DNA of 64,000 nucleotides from Actinomadura luteofluorescens (GCF_013409365.1 NZ_JACCBA010000001.1:4092001-4156000); one strand, 5' to 3'; numbered from the stretch's first letter, positions 18,381 to 27,286 are shown. A program made the numbers and translations. Notes: generated from the letters alone by a model not told the origin.

Positions 18381-19514
18381 ATGACGATCGACTCCGTGCG
18401 CGGCGCGCCCGACACCCCGAAGGTCGCCGAGCCCGAACTCGTCCAGCTGCTCACGCCCGAGGGCGAGCGCGTCGAGCACCCGGACTACCCCCTGGACCTC
18501 AGCGCCGAGGACGTGCGCGGCCTGTACCGCGACCTGGTGATCGTGCGGCGCATCGACCAGGAGGCGGTGGCGCTCACCCGGCAGGGCGAGCTCGGCCTCT
18601 GGGCGTCCCTGCTCGGGCAGGAGGCGGCGCAGATCGGCTCCGGGCGGGCGGCGTCCGCCAACGACATGGTCTTCCCCACGTACCGCGAGCACGGCGTCGC
18701 CTGGTGCCGGGACGTGGAACCGCTCAAGCTCCTCGGCATGTTCCGGGGCATCAACCACGGCGGTTGGGACCCGAAGGAGCACGGCTTCCACCTGTACACC
18801 GTCGTGATCGGCAGCCAGACGCTGCACGCCACCGGGTACGCGATGGGCGTCCAGAGGGACGGTGTGCTCGGCACCCCGTCCGCCGGCGCCACGATCGCCT
18901 ACTTCGGGGACGGAGCGACCTCCCAAGGCGACGTGAACGAATCCTTCGTTTTCGCCTCGGTCTTTAACGCGCCGATCGTGTTCTTCTGCCAGAACAACCA
19001 GTGGGCAATCTCCGAGCCCCTCGAACGGCAGTCCAGGATCCCCCTCTACAAGCGCGCGCAGGGTTTCGGTTTCCCGGGCATCCGCGTGGACGGCAACGAC
19101 GTGTTCGCCTGTTTGGCCGTCACCAGGAAGGCCCTGGAGAACGCCAGGACAGGGCAGGGCCCAACGCTCGTCGAGGCGTACACGTACCGGATGGGCGCCC
19201 ACACCACGACCGACGACCCCACGCGCTACCGGCTGAAGGCCGAAGAGGAGGCGTGGAAGCTCAAGGACCCGATCGAGCGCGTCAAGGCGTATCTGGTGCG
19301 CGGCGACCTGGCGGACGCAGGCTTCTTCCAGAAGATCGAGGACGAGGCCAAGCAGATCACCAGGGAACTGCGTGAGGCGTGCCTGGCGCTCCCCGACCCG
19401 GAGCCGCTGTCGATGTTCGACCACGTGTACGGGGAAGAGCACCCCCTGATGACCGAGGAGCAGGAGCAGTTCGCCGCCTACCTGGCGTCGTTCGAGGAGG
19501 AGGCGGCCAAGTGA
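18381..19514 (+). CDS. 2-oxo-acid dehydrogenase E1 component, alpha subunit
   Basis: This 377-residue subunit binds thiamine diphosphate and decarboxylates a 2-oxo acid. The ThDP motif runs from YFGDGATSQGDVNE to FFCQNNQWAISEP, and FPTYREHGVAW and YRMGAHTTTDDPTRYR are family marks. The sequence is of the pyruvate/branched-chain type (about 370 residues, heterotetrameric E1). ATG 18381 has an AGGAG-like site nine bases upstream. Its TGA overlaps the GTG of the beta subunit. No E3 gene is in the operon, so dihydrolipoamide dehydrogenase must come from elsewhere. Branched-chain oxo-acid or pyruvate substrate cannot be told apart here. Confidence 0.94.
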   Translation: MTIDSVRGAPDTPKVAEPELVQLLTPEGERVEHPDYPLDLSAEDVRGLYRDLVIVRRIDQEAVALTRQGELGLWASLLGQEAAQIGSGRAASANDMVFPTYREHGVAWCRDVEPLKLLGMFRGINHGGWDPKEHGFHLYTVVIGSQTLHATGYAMGVQRDGVLGTPSAGATIAYFGDGATSQGDVNESFVFASVFNAPIVFFCQNNQWAISEPLERQSRIPLYKRAQGFGFPGIRVDGNDVFACLAVTRKALENARTGQGPTLVEAYTYRMGAHTTTDDPTRYRLKAEEEAWKLKDPIERVKAYLVRGDLADAGFFQKIEDEAKQITRELREACLALPDPEPLSMFDHVYGEEHPLMTEEQEQFAAYLASFEEEAAK

Positions 19515-20494
19515 GCACCCTGACCCTCGGCAAGGCCCTCAACGCGGGCCTGCGCAAGGCCATGGAGAACGACCCGAAGGTCCTGGTCATGGGCGAGGAC
19601 GTCGGCAAGCTCGGCGGCGTCTTCCGCATCACCGACGGCCTGCAGAAGGACTTCGGCGAGGAGCGGGTCATCGACACCCCGCTCGCCGAGTCCGGCATCG
19701 TCGGGACGGCGATAGGGCTGGCGCTGCGCGGCTACCGGCCCGTGGTGGAGATCCAGTTCGACGGGTTCGTGTTCCCCGCCGCCGACCAGATCATCACGCA
19801 GCTGGCGAAGATGCGGATGCGCTCGCTCGGCGCGCTGGAGCTGCCGGTCGTCGTCCGGATCCCGTGCGGCGGCGGCATCGGCGCGGTCGAGCACCACTCC
19901 GAGTCGCCCGAGGCGTACTTCACCCACACCGCCGGGCTGCGCGTGGTGGCGTGCTCGAACCCGCTGGACGCCTACTCGATGATCCAGCAGGCGGTCGCCT
20001 CCCCCGACCCGGTGATCTTCTTCGAGCCGAAGCGCCGGTACTGGGACAAGGCGGAGGTCGACACCGACGCGGGCGCGGCCGACTGGACGCCGCTGCACCG
20101 GGCCGCGGTCGTGCGGCCGGGCGAGCACGCGACGCTGCTGGCCTACGGGCCGGCCGTGAAGACGTGCCTGGAGGCCGCCGGGGCCGCCGCCGAGGAGGGG
20201 CGCGAGCTGGAGGTCATCGACCTGCGCTCGCTGAACCCCCTCGACATCGGCACGGCGACCGACTCGGTGAACCGGACGGGACGCTGCGTCGTCGTCCACG
20301 AGGCCCCGGTCTTCAACGGGTACGGCGCCGAGCTGGCCGCCCGGATCACCGAGAAGTGCTTCTACCGGCTGGAGTCGCCGGTGCTGCGCGTCGGCGGGTT
20401 CTCCACCCCGTACCCGCCGTCCCGCATCGAGGACCATTACCTGCCCGACCTCGACCGCATCCTGGACGCGGTCGACCGGACCTTCGCGTGGTGA
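19511..20494 (+). CDS. 2-oxo-acid dehydrogenase E1 component, beta subunit
   Basis: The 327-residue beta subunit pairs with the preceding alpha subunit to form E1. VLVMGEDVGKLGGVFRIT, DTPLAESGIVGTAIGLALRG and PVVEIQFDGFVFPAADQI are typical, and the C-terminal transketolase-type domain ends YPPSRIEDHYLPDLDRILDA. GTG 19511 overlaps the alpha-subunit TGA (GTGA), and the E2 gene starts the same way at 20491, giving a tightly coupled three-gene operon. Confidence 0.95.
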   Translation: MSTLTLGKALNAGLRKAMENDPKVLVMGEDVGKLGGVFRITDGLQKDFGEERVIDTPLAESGIVGTAIGLALRGYRPVVEIQFDGFVFPAADQIITQLAKMRMRSLGALELPVVVRIPCGGGIGAVEHHSESPEAYFTHTAGLRVVACSNPLDAYSMIQQAVASPDPVIFFEPKRRYWDKAEVDTDAGAADWTPLHRAAVVRPGEHATLLAYGPAVKTCLEAAGAAAEEGRELEVIDLRSLNPLDIGTATDSVNRTGRCVVVHEAPVFNGYGAELAARITEKCFYRLESPVLRVGGFSTPYPPSRIEDHYLPDLDRILDAVDRTFAW

Positions 20495-21918
20495 CGCCGG
20501 TGAGCCAGCCGAAACTGTTCAAACTGCCGGACGTGGGCGAGGGCCTGACCGAGGCCGAGATCGTCAAGTGGCACGTCCAGCCCGGCGACACCGTCGAGGT
20601 GAACCAGACCATCGTCGAGATCGAGACGGCGAAGGCGATCGTGGAGCTGCCCTGCCCGTTCGAGGGCGTGGTGACCGAGCTGCTGGTCACCGAGGGGCAG
20701 ACCGTGGACGTCGGCGTCCCGATCATCGCGGTGGGCCCCGGCGGCGAGGGCGGCGTGGCGACGCCGGTGTCCGAGCCCCCGGCGCAGGCGGCCGCGCTCC
20801 GGGAGGAGGGCGTCCCGACCGTCAACGAGCCGGGCATGGTGTCGCCGCAGGAGCCGCCGAAACGCACGCCCGTCCTGGTCGGCTACGGCGTCAAGGAGGG
20901 GACGACCAAGCGCCGTCCTCGCAAGTCCGCCAACGGCGCGGGCCCAGCGGCGTCCACGGCGTCCGCGGCTCCGGCCGCGCCCGCCCCCGCGCCCGCGCCC
21001 GCCCCGCAGGTGCCGCCCGCGCCCCGTCCGAGCCCCTCCGGGAACGGGTTGCCGCTGGCCAAGCCGCCCGTCCGGAAGCTGGCCAAGGATCTCGGAGTGG
21101 ACCTCGCGTCCATCACGGGGTCGGGCCCGCAGGGATCGATCACGCGGGAGGACGTCCTCACCGCGCAGGCCGGGGCCGAGGCTCCCGTCGCGCCCGTCCA
21201 GGCGGGCCCGCGCGAGGAGCGGATCCCCGTCAAGGGCGTCCGCAAGGCGACCGCCGCAGCGGTGTCCGGTTCGGCGTTCACCGCCCCGCACGTCACCGAG
21301 TTCCTCCAGGTGGACGTGACGCGGACGATGGAGACCGTGAAACGGCTCCGCGAGCTGCCCGAGTTCGCGGACGTGAAGGTGTCGCCGCTACTGCTCGTGG
21401 CGCGCGCGCTGCTCACCGCGGTGGCGCGCAACCCGATGGTGAACTCCACGTGGGCGGAAGGCCCCGACGGCGCGGAAATCGTCGTCAAGCGCTACGTGAA
21501 CCTGGGGATCGCCGCGGCGACCGAGCGCGGCCTCATCGTCCCCAAGGTGAAGGACGCGCACGAGCTCGACCTGCCGGGCCTCGCTCACGCCCTGAACGAG
21601 CTGGCGGCGAAGGCCCGCGCGGGCAAGGCGTCCCCCGCCGACCTCTCCGGCGGAACGATCACGATCACGAACGTCGGCGTGTTCGGGGTGGACGCCGGGA
21701 CTCCGATCCTCACCCCGGGCGAAGCCGCGATCCTGGCGTTCGGCCAGGTCCGGGACATGCCGTGGGTGCACGAGGGCGAACTCGCGATCCGCAAGGTGAC
21801 CACGCTGGCGCTCTCGTTCGACCACCGCATGGTGGACGGCGAACTGGGCTCCCGCGTCCTGCGCGACGTCGGGGACATGCTCGAAGACCCGATCCGCATG
21901 CTCGCCTGGAGCCGCTGA
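20491..21918 (+). CDS. 2-oxo-acid dehydrogenase E2 component (dihydrolipoamide acyltransferase)
   Basis: The 475-residue E2 has one lipoyl domain with the modified Lys in EIETAKAIVELP (about residue 47), an Ala/Pro linker, a peripheral-subunit-binding domain (PPVRKLAKDLGVDLASITGS) and a catalytic domain with FDHRMVDG near the end. It moves the acyl group from lipoamide to CoA and forms the core of the complex. GTG 20491 overlaps the E1 beta stop; GTG 20500 is an alternative start. A strong bidirectional terminator follows, closing the operon. Confidence 0.95.
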   Translation: MTPVSQPKLFKLPDVGEGLTEAEIVKWHVQPGDTVEVNQTIVEIETAKAIVELPCPFEGVVTELLVTEGQTVDVGVPIIAVGPGGEGGVATPVSEPPAQAAALREEGVPTVNEPGMVSPQEPPKRTPVLVGYGVKEGTTKRRPRKSANGAGPAASTASAAPAAPAPAPAPAPQVPPAPRPSPSGNGLPLAKPPVRKLAKDLGVDLASITGSGPQGSITREDVLTAQAGAEAPVAPVQAGPREERIPVKGVRKATAAAVSGSAFTAPHVTEFLQVDVTRTMETVKRLRELPEFADVKVSPLLLVARALLTAVARNPMVNSTWAEGPDGAEIVVKRYVNLGIAAATERGLIVPKVKDAHELDLPGLAHALNELAAKARAGKASPADLSGGTITITNVGVFGVDAGTPILTPGEAAILAFGQVRDMPWVHEGELAIRKVTTLALSFDHRMVDGELGSRVLRDVGDMLEDPIRMLAWSR

Positions 21919-21926
21919 CAGTTTCT

Positions 21927-21955
21927 GTGGGGGTCGGCCCTGGGCCGACCCCCAC
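21927..21955. terminator. bidirectional terminator between the E2 and lipoprotein genes
   Basis: gtgggggtcggcc (21927-21939) and ggccgacccccac (21943-21955) make a 13-bp perfect stem with a 3-base loop. It fills the 37-base gap between two convergent stop codons. Confidence 0.88.
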
Positions 21956-23464
21956 TCAGGAGACGGGAACCTTCTCGACCTTGCCGAAAGGCCCGGCGTC
22001 AAAGGTCACGGACGTGACGTTGCCGGGCGGGGCGGGAAGGTAGACGAAGCCTCGGACGGGCTCGTTGACCGCGGTGCGGAAGACGGCCCGTCCGGCGTCG
22101 ACGTAGTTGGTGGGACGGCCCGGCGTCGGAGGGCCGACACGCACGGCGCGATAGACGTCCTTCTTGCCCGGCACCTGGATCGAGAACGCTCCGAACACTC
22201 CGCCTGGATAACTCGGGTTCGGGTAGGAGGCGTCCGGCGGAGTGGTCCCAGGCCCCTCGTTCACGATGTCGAACACGGCGACGATGTAGGCGCCGTCCCG
22301 GTAGAAGGGTTTGACCTCAAGGCGCCTCTTTGCTGCGCCAAAGGGAGCCGTGCGGGATGCCACTTTCTGACCGTCCCGCACACGGAAAGAGGCCGGCTGG
22401 ACGGAACCTGACGCGCTCGACTTGAGCTGGTAGGTGACGTCGACGCCGTCACCGTCCTGCTTGCCGTTGGCCGCATAGGTGAACCCGGCGCCGACCTTGC
22501 CCTTCACCTCGTCCAGTACGGCCTGGGCCCGCTCCCCGGACAGCTTCGCGTCACCGGCATGCCCGTCGAACGTCAGCGCACCCGCCGCCCTGGCCTTGAT
22601 CTCCTGGGCGACGTCCCCCAGAACGGCCTTGCCTCGACTCGACAGTTTGCCCGAATTACTCTCGAACAGGGCATCGCTGCGCAAGCTGACCGTGACACTC
22701 GATCCGCCGGACGAGACGGTCCGGTTCTCCCCCTCGACGATGTCGTAAAGGTCGACAGGGTTCCCGCCAGGCGTGCTGCTGGGCGGGGAGGAGGTGGCCG
22801 ACGGGGAGGGCGTGATCGGGGACGGCGCGCCTGCCATGAACGGCTCGGCTCCGACCTGCGGCTCAGCCCCGACCGAGGGAGTGGAGGACGCCGACGGAGA
22901 AGACGGCACCGACCCGCTCGGCGGCGCGGACGAGGAGGACGGCGTCCCGGGCGCGGACGGCGTCCCCGGTGCCGACGGCGTCGCCGACACGGAGTTCACC
23001 GGGATGCCGGTGAACTCGCCGGCCGTCCCGGGCGTGATCGCGGTGACCTTCTGGACGGTCGCCGGGATCGGCGGATAGTCGGCGGACATCTCGCGGGTCG
23101 TGCCGGGCGCGAAGCCGGAGCCGCTGGTGGTGCCGGTCGGCTTGTAGAGCCGGCGCCCGGCCGTGTCCAGGAGCGCGATCTCGAACGGAACGGACTTCAC
23201 CGACGAGTCCAGCGACGTCACGCTGTAGCGCAGCACCGACTTGGCGGCCTGCCGCTCGACTCCTCGGATCGCCACGCGCGCGTGCAGGCCGTCCGCGCCG
23301 CCGAACCACCCCTCCTTGGCGTAGGCGCCCGGAGGTTGCACGGTGGGCAGAGCGGCGCCCGCGCGGACAGTGGGTGGGGCGACCTTCTCAGCGCGGTCGG
23401 CATCGGCGCATCCGGCCACGAGCAACAGGCCGATGCAAGAAACGGCGAGGGGCAGCGCACGCAT
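21956..23464 (-). CDS. lipoprotein with OmpA-like region
   Basis: The 502-residue protein starts MRALPLAVSCIGLLLVAGCADAD, a lipoprotein signal with lipobox LVAGC. A beta-rich domain (about 55-150) is followed by a Ser/Pro/Thr linker (about 155-235). Next comes an OmpA-like stretch (SDALFESNSGKLSSRGKAVL, then TFDGHAGDAKLSGERAQAVL), then a C-terminal beta domain. OmpA-like domains bind peptidoglycan, so an envelope-anchored role is likely. The usual arginine/aspartate peptidoglycan contacts are not obvious, so the OmpA call is moderate. The first 193 bases, including the region just upstream of the ATG, recur at 29066-29258. Confidence 0.72.
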   Translation of the reverse strand: MRALPLAVSCIGLLLVAGCADADRAEKVAPPTVRAGAALPTVQPPGAYAKEGWFGGADGLHARVAIRGVERQAAKSVLRYSVTSLDSSVKSVPFEIALLDTAGRRLYKPTGTTSGSGFAPGTTREMSADYPPIPATVQKVTAITPGTAGEFTGIPVNSVSATPSAPGTPSAPGTPSSSSAPPSGSVPSSPSASSTPSVGAEPQVGAEPFMAGAPSPITPSPSATSSPPSSTPGGNPVDLYDIVEGENRTVSSGGSSVTVSLRSDALFESNSGKLSSRGKAVLGDVAQEIKARAAGALTFDGHAGDAKLSGERAQAVLDEVKGKVGAGFTYAANGKQDGDGVDVTYQLKSSASGSVQPASFRVRDGQKVASRTAPFGAAKRRLEVKPFYRDGAYIVAVFDIVNEGPGTTPPDASYPNPSYPGGVFGAFSIQVPGKKDVYRAVRVGPPTPGRPTNYVDAGRAVFRTAVNEPVRGFVYLPAPPGNVTSVTFDAGPFGKVEKVPVS

Positions 23465-23478
23465 CGTTCATCCGCTCG
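23286..23478. repeat. direct repeat, copy 1 (5' end of lipoprotein gene)
   Basis: This 193-bp segment matches 29066-29258 in the same orientation with about 19 differences by eye and no gaps. It covers the first 60 codons of the lipoprotein gene plus 14 bases upstream of its ATG. Confidence 0.9.
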
Positions 23479-23857
23479 GAAGGGGGACGGGCGAGGGACG
23501 CGCGCAACAGTAGTCAACCGGGACACCCCCCGCCATAACCCCGGCGCTCCGCGGGGCCTTGCCGACCGCACTCCTGGAGCCGAAGCTGCGAGTCCGCAGA
23601 GTTACCGGCACGCGATGCCGTCGTTCGACGGCGGCCGAACGGCAGCGGCGTTCGAAGACGCGGACCGCCGACGAGTCCGCCGTGGTTTCGAAAGAGACAT
23701 TCGCCTCTGTGATCAGCGAAGCGTGCCAATCTCCGACAATCACGCTTCAATGGGCAGTCGATGTGACCGGACGTCAGCCCCGCACGACTCGGAAACATCC
23801 GGCAGTACGAGAGACGCATTGACCGTGGTCGGATTTCATCTGCGGAAGGGCTGAAGC

Positions 23858-25615
23858 GTGGGCGTCGAGCATCCCACCAGGACCGACACCAAGGTGGAGA
23901 CCGACCAGCCCGGCCCGCCCGGGCAGAAGTCCGGCCCGGAAGGCCGCGACGCCACGCAGCAACCAGGCGGGTCCGGGACGGACCAGAAGGGCGAGACGCC
24001 GACACCGGCTCGCAGCGCCCGGGCCGAGAACAGCAACGACCCCAACGACGACCCCAACAGAATCGGCACACCCCGCGCCGACTCCCTCGCCATCGCCCGA
24101 GGCGAAAAACCAGAACCCCCCGCCGACAAGGGCGAGACACCGACACCCGCCCGCAGCATCCGAGCCGAGAACAGCAACGACCCCAACGACGACCCCAACA
24201 GAATCGGCACACCCCGCGCCGACTCCCTCGCCATCGCCCGAGGCGAAAAACCCGAGACTCCGGCTGAGAAGCACGACACCGAGACCACGGCGGGCACACC
24301 CGAACCCCCCGCCGAGCGGCCTCCAGGCACGTCCGGCACACCCCGCGCGGATTCCATGGCGATCGCCCGAGGCGAGAAGCTCGAAACCGACGAGAACGAA
24401 GCGGACGCGGCAGACACCGACCCTCCGGACGCACCGATGAAGCGCCCCGGCGAGGCGGAACCTCCCGCTGACAACCGCGAACCGGACAGCGCAGCCCCGT
24501 CCGCCGCCGGTGAGCAGGGCGCAGAGACCACCGACACCACGGCTGACGCACCCGACCCCCACGCCGCCCCGATGACCCCCGGCGAACAGCCACTCGGCGA
24601 GCAAGGCACCGAGGCTTCGAAGCAAGACAATCCAAGCCATCCGAAGCCGCAGGAAGACCAGCCGCCGGTCCCGGAGGCGATCAAAACCGACGAGCCGGAC
24701 GACGTCACGCCGGAGCCCGACGACGGCACCGGACAGACACCTCCGCAGGATGCTCAACCGCTCGACCACGGCATCCTCGACAACCGAGCGGAGGACGTCG
24801 AACGCCCGGCCGAAACGAATCCCGAGGTTGCGGACGGAAAGCCCCACGCCAAGACCGGCGAGCAGCTCGGAGATGCCCCGCCGCCCCCTGAACCGGAGCC
24901 GGACGCCGAAGCCCCGCCCGCACCCACCGACGGCGAACAGCCCCTCCAACCCGAGCCCGGCGCCATCGAAGAACCCGAACCGCCCGTCCCACCTGAACAC
25001 GGCGCCATCGAGGAGCCGGAGCCGCCCGCAGAACTTGAGGACGACTCCGGATCCGAGCCGCAGGAGTCTAGAGACACCCGTGCTCAGGGAGCGGTAGGCG
25101 AAGGCATGGGCGAAACCGACGACGCTGGGCACGGCCGTGATAGGAAAGCCGAAGACCCGGCCGAGCCCTCGATTCCAGAGGAGGCAAATGACCCATTCGC
25201 CTCCCTACCGACCCGCGAAGACCTCGACCCCGCCGCCGCTGGCATGTGGGCCGCCCACAGAAGCGAACTCACCCCCGTCGACGAGAACCAGGACCTCACT
25301 GAATCTGATCCGGAGGACGAAGACTATTCAAAGCGCATTATGCGCGCCCTCCGGGACAACTCCGATGACATGCAGAAGAACGTGAACGATATCTCCTCGG
25401 ACCTCGGCGAGGCGCTACCTAAGCCGCCCCCGCCGAAGGGGAAGACAGGTTCCAGCACCCAATACCATTCGTCCCCGGACGCTTCGAACCAAGGGGTGCA
25501 CGGCGCGGACATCGCGATCGCGGCCGTAGCCGCGTTCATGGTAGTGGAGCGTACCTATCAGTTCGGCAAGAGCAAGGTAGACGAGTTTACAAGGAGACGG
25601 CGCGATGATAACTGA
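23858..25615 (+). CDS. acidic Pro-rich repeat protein with C-terminal membrane helix, function unknown
   Basis: I do not recognise this 585-residue protein. About the first 450 residues are disordered and rich in Glu, Pro, Asp and Ala. A 47-residue unit occurs twice (23989-24129 and 24130-24270) and its core GTPRADSLAIARGEK a third time as GTPRADSMAIARGEK near 24336; GAIEEPEPP occurs twice later. The last 130 residues look folded (PFASLPTREDLDPAAAGMWA, DYSKRIMRALRDNSDDMQKN), with one membrane helix close to the end (ADIAIAAVAAFMVVERTY) and a basic tail. GTG 23858 has GGAAGG upstream. It overlaps the next gene by 11 bases, so all three genes here are an operon. Confidence 0.7.
   Translation: MGVEHPTRTDTKVETDQPGPPGQKSGPEGRDATQQPGGSGTDQKGETPTPARSARAENSNDPNDDPNRIGTPRADSLAIARGEKPEPPADKGETPTPARSIRAENSNDPNDDPNRIGTPRADSLAIARGEKPETPAEKHDTETTAGTPEPPAERPPGTSGTPRADSMAIARGEKLETDENEADAADTDPPDAPMKRPGEAEPPADNREPDSAAPSAAGEQGAETTDTTADAPDPHAAPMTPGEQPLGEQGTEASKQDNPSHPKPQEDQPPVPEAIKTDEPDDVTPEPDDGTGQTPPQDAQPLDHGILDNRAEDVERPAETNPEVADGKPHAKTGEQLGDAPPPPEPEPDAEAPPAPTDGEQPLQPEPGAIEEPEPPVPPEHGAIEEPEPPAELEDDSGSEPQESRDTRAQGAVGEGMGETDDAGHGRDRKAEDPAEPSIPEEANDPFASLPTREDLDPAAAGMWAAHRSELTPVDENQDLTESDPEDEDYSKRIMRALRDNSDDMQKNVNDISSDLGEALPKPPPPKGKTGSSTQYHSSPDASNQGVHGADIAIAAVAAFMVVERTYQFGKSKVDEFTRRRRDDN
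23989..24270 (+). repeat. 141-bp tandem repeat, two copies
   Basis: Two in-frame copies of 141 bp (47 codons) lie end to end in the acidic protein gene. They encode GETPTPARS, RAENSNDPNDDPNRIG and GTPRADSLAIARGEKPE in order. The copies differ at only a few positions, so this duplication is recent. Confidence 0.88.
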
Positions 25616-26057
25616 CCAGCAGGTAGACGCATTGCGTGCCCAGCTCACAGGGCGCATGGACGACTTTCGACAACTGATCGGTCAGATGCACTCCCGAGCG
25701 GAGACCGATGGTTTTGACGCGCTTGTCACGGCGGCGTTCTTCGAGGCTGTTCACCGGCGTTTCCTCGGCAAGGGAGCGCCAGTCGATGATGGCGAAGTCA
25801 TCGAGTTCGTCGTTGCAGCACGGGAACGATCGGAGAACGCTCCGGAGATCGTGCCGCCGGATGTCGGCGAGCTCCTCATCAATATCGCGCTCGGCAAAGC
25901 TTCGGTCGACGCCAAGAAGAGTGTGGACGACAACACCTCCTTCAAGGCCAAGGTGTTCCTCCTCCAAGTGCTCGTCGGCGACGAGGGCTTCACTGAAGCG
26001 GAACTGGAAGCCTTCTTGACCAAGGTCCGGCAGATGGCCCAGGAGACCTTCGAGTGA
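25605..26057 (+). CDS. small helical protein B of the unknown operon
   Basis: A 150-residue, acidic, probably all-helical cytoplasmic protein of unknown function. Segments AAFFEAVHRRFLGKGAPVDD, PPDVGELLINIALGK and LLQVLVGDEGFTEAELEAFL line up with AAFGVAVRRRFSAGYEINQL, NPRIGESLIRRHLGD and LLRFLVNESEPSSEWLDEFV of the next gene. The two are therefore paralogues. ATG 25605 lies inside the end of the preceding gene with an AAGGAGA ribosome site (25590-25596); the TGA overlaps the next GTG. No catalytic motif, signal peptide or membrane helix is visible. Confidence 0.75.
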   Translation: MITDQQVDALRAQLTGRMDDFRQLIGQMHSRAETDGFDALVTAAFFEAVHRRFLGKGAPVDDGEVIEFVVAARERSENAPEIVPPDVGELLINIALGKASVDAKKSVDDNTSFKAKVFLLQVLVGDEGFTEAELEAFLTKVRQMAQETFE

Positions 26058-26554
26058 TCGACTGGTCGGCCGTTGACATCGGGGCCGAACATGAAGCCGC
26101 GTTGCGCGCATACCTGCTGGACGGCCCGGCAGCATGGCTCACGATTCAGGACGACCTCGTGGTGCCGCAAACGGCGGCCGGCTACACACAAATGCTACAG
26201 GCCGCGTTCGGCGTCGCTGTGAGGCGCAGATTCTCCGCAGGTTATGAAATCAACCAGCTCATCCGGTACGTGGCGGACGTACGACTTCTTCTGCGGAAGT
26301 CCGGTAAGGACATCAATCCGCGCATTGGGGAGAGCCTGATTCGCAGACACCTCGGGGATCCCACTGTTTCCGAGGACGCGAAACCCGTTGAAGCAGCGGA
26401 CGTCGAGCAGGAGACTGTCGCTCTGACCACCCTATTGCGCTTTCTCGTCAACGAGTCGGAACCGTCGAGCGAGTGGCTGGACGAGTTCGTGCGCGAGGTC
26501 GCCGATGCCGCACGACTATGGCTGGAAGCGCAGCGAACCGCCGCAGCGCGCTGA
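26054..26554 (+). CDS. small helical protein C of the unknown operon
   Basis: This 166-residue product starts at GTG 26054, which overlaps the previous TGA (GTGA). It is predicted helical and cytoplasmic, and paralogous to the 25605-26057 product along its length. It is richer in Arg in the middle (VRRRF, DVRLLLRKSGKDIN), so it may bind a different partner. No motif assigns a function. The simplest reading is a heterodimer formed by two related subunits that works with the membrane-anchored acidic protein made from the same message. That is inference from gene coupling only. Confidence 0.75.
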   Translation: MIDWSAVDIGAEHEAALRAYLLDGPAAWLTIQDDLVVPQTAAGYTQMLQAAFGVAVRRRFSAGYEINQLIRYVADVRLLLRKSGKDINPRIGESLIRRHLGDPTVSEDAKPVEAADVEQETVALTTLLRFLVNESEPSSEWLDEFVREVADAARLWLEAQRTAAAR

Positions 26555-26560
26555 CTCCGG

Positions 26561-27104
26561 ATGGAGTGCAGAGCGTCTGGACGGTGTCCGCTTCAGAGGA
26601 AGACCCGCCCTGGCAGTCTGACATTTCGAAGCGAGGATGGGCGCGAGTGGCATTCAGAAGCGGCCGACCTATTCGCGGCGTTTCAAGATATGCACCGAAG
26701 CGCCGATGCAGAGGACGTCCAGTTGTGCGTAAGCGGCGCAAGGTGTGATGCGCATCCATCGAGGATGTCCAGGGACACGGGCGGCGGAAGCATGCTATAC
26801 ATTCTTCCGCCCAGGCGAGGGCTACAAATTCTGCTCAGTCCGTTTAAGCGGTCGAAACGCCGCAACATGGTCTACATCATCGACCCGGCCGATTGCCGAA
26901 CCGTGGTCCCAGTCGACGAACAAATTCGTTTCTTCATTGCTTGGGTCGGTCCTTGACGACCGAGAGGCTGAAGCTTTGCGCCACATCTCATCGAGAGAGT
27001 CTTCTGAACAGCCACGGCAGGGGGCTTTCGGAACTCGACTCGATAACCTGGCGAAAGAGCTTGGACTCGTTAGTATCCGCCGAGTGCAGCGCATCGCACC
27101 CTAA
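26561..27104 (+). pseudogene. possible broken hypothetical gene
   Basis: This 546-base convergent gap has a protein-like frame from 26561 (SLTFRSEDGREWHSEAADLF, later RNMVYIIDPADCRTVVPVDE) that stops at 26956. A second phase continues LDDREAEALRHISSRESSEQ to a TAA at 27102-27104. Joining them near 26945 would give one protein of about 180 residues. I do not recognise it. Base composition is lower in GC than the flanks. It may be a decayed gene, a gene with a sequencing frameshift, or not a gene at all. Confidence 0.3.
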
Positions 27105-27286
27105 GTGGCCTTAAGGACGCTCACGAAGTACCGAAAATCGCTTCTGCTGACAACCAATTTGGGGCCGTCGGGGTCTTTACTGTCCCGCAGAGACACTTCA
27201 TCAGAGCCGGATGCTATCTCAACACACTGGTCTCCGTCTTCATGGCTCTTGGATGCCCTTCTCCAATCCAGCCGACTCAACTCCAT
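27101..27286 (-). CDS. DUF397 domain-containing protein
   Basis: The 61-residue protein has LDWRRASKSHEDGDQCVEIA and VSLRDSKDPDGPKLVVSRSD, the DUF397 pattern. In Streptomyces such proteins pair with a DUF5753 helix-turn-helix regulator (WhiJ type) and an RsbW-like ATPase; all three are present here. ATG 27286 overlaps the end of the regulator gene by ten bases, so the two are co-translated. Some characterised DUF397/regulator pairs behave like toxin-antitoxin or developmental switches. Confidence 0.92.
   Translation of the reverse strand: MELSRLDWRRASKSHEDGDQCVEIASGSDEVSLRDSKDPDGPKLVVSRSDFRYFVSVLKAT

Noticed and set aside
24754..25132. Ser/Gly-rich frames opposite the acidic repeat protein
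   Set aside because: They mirror the Glu/Pro codons of the plus-strand gene; overlapping translation starts on the plus strand support that strand.
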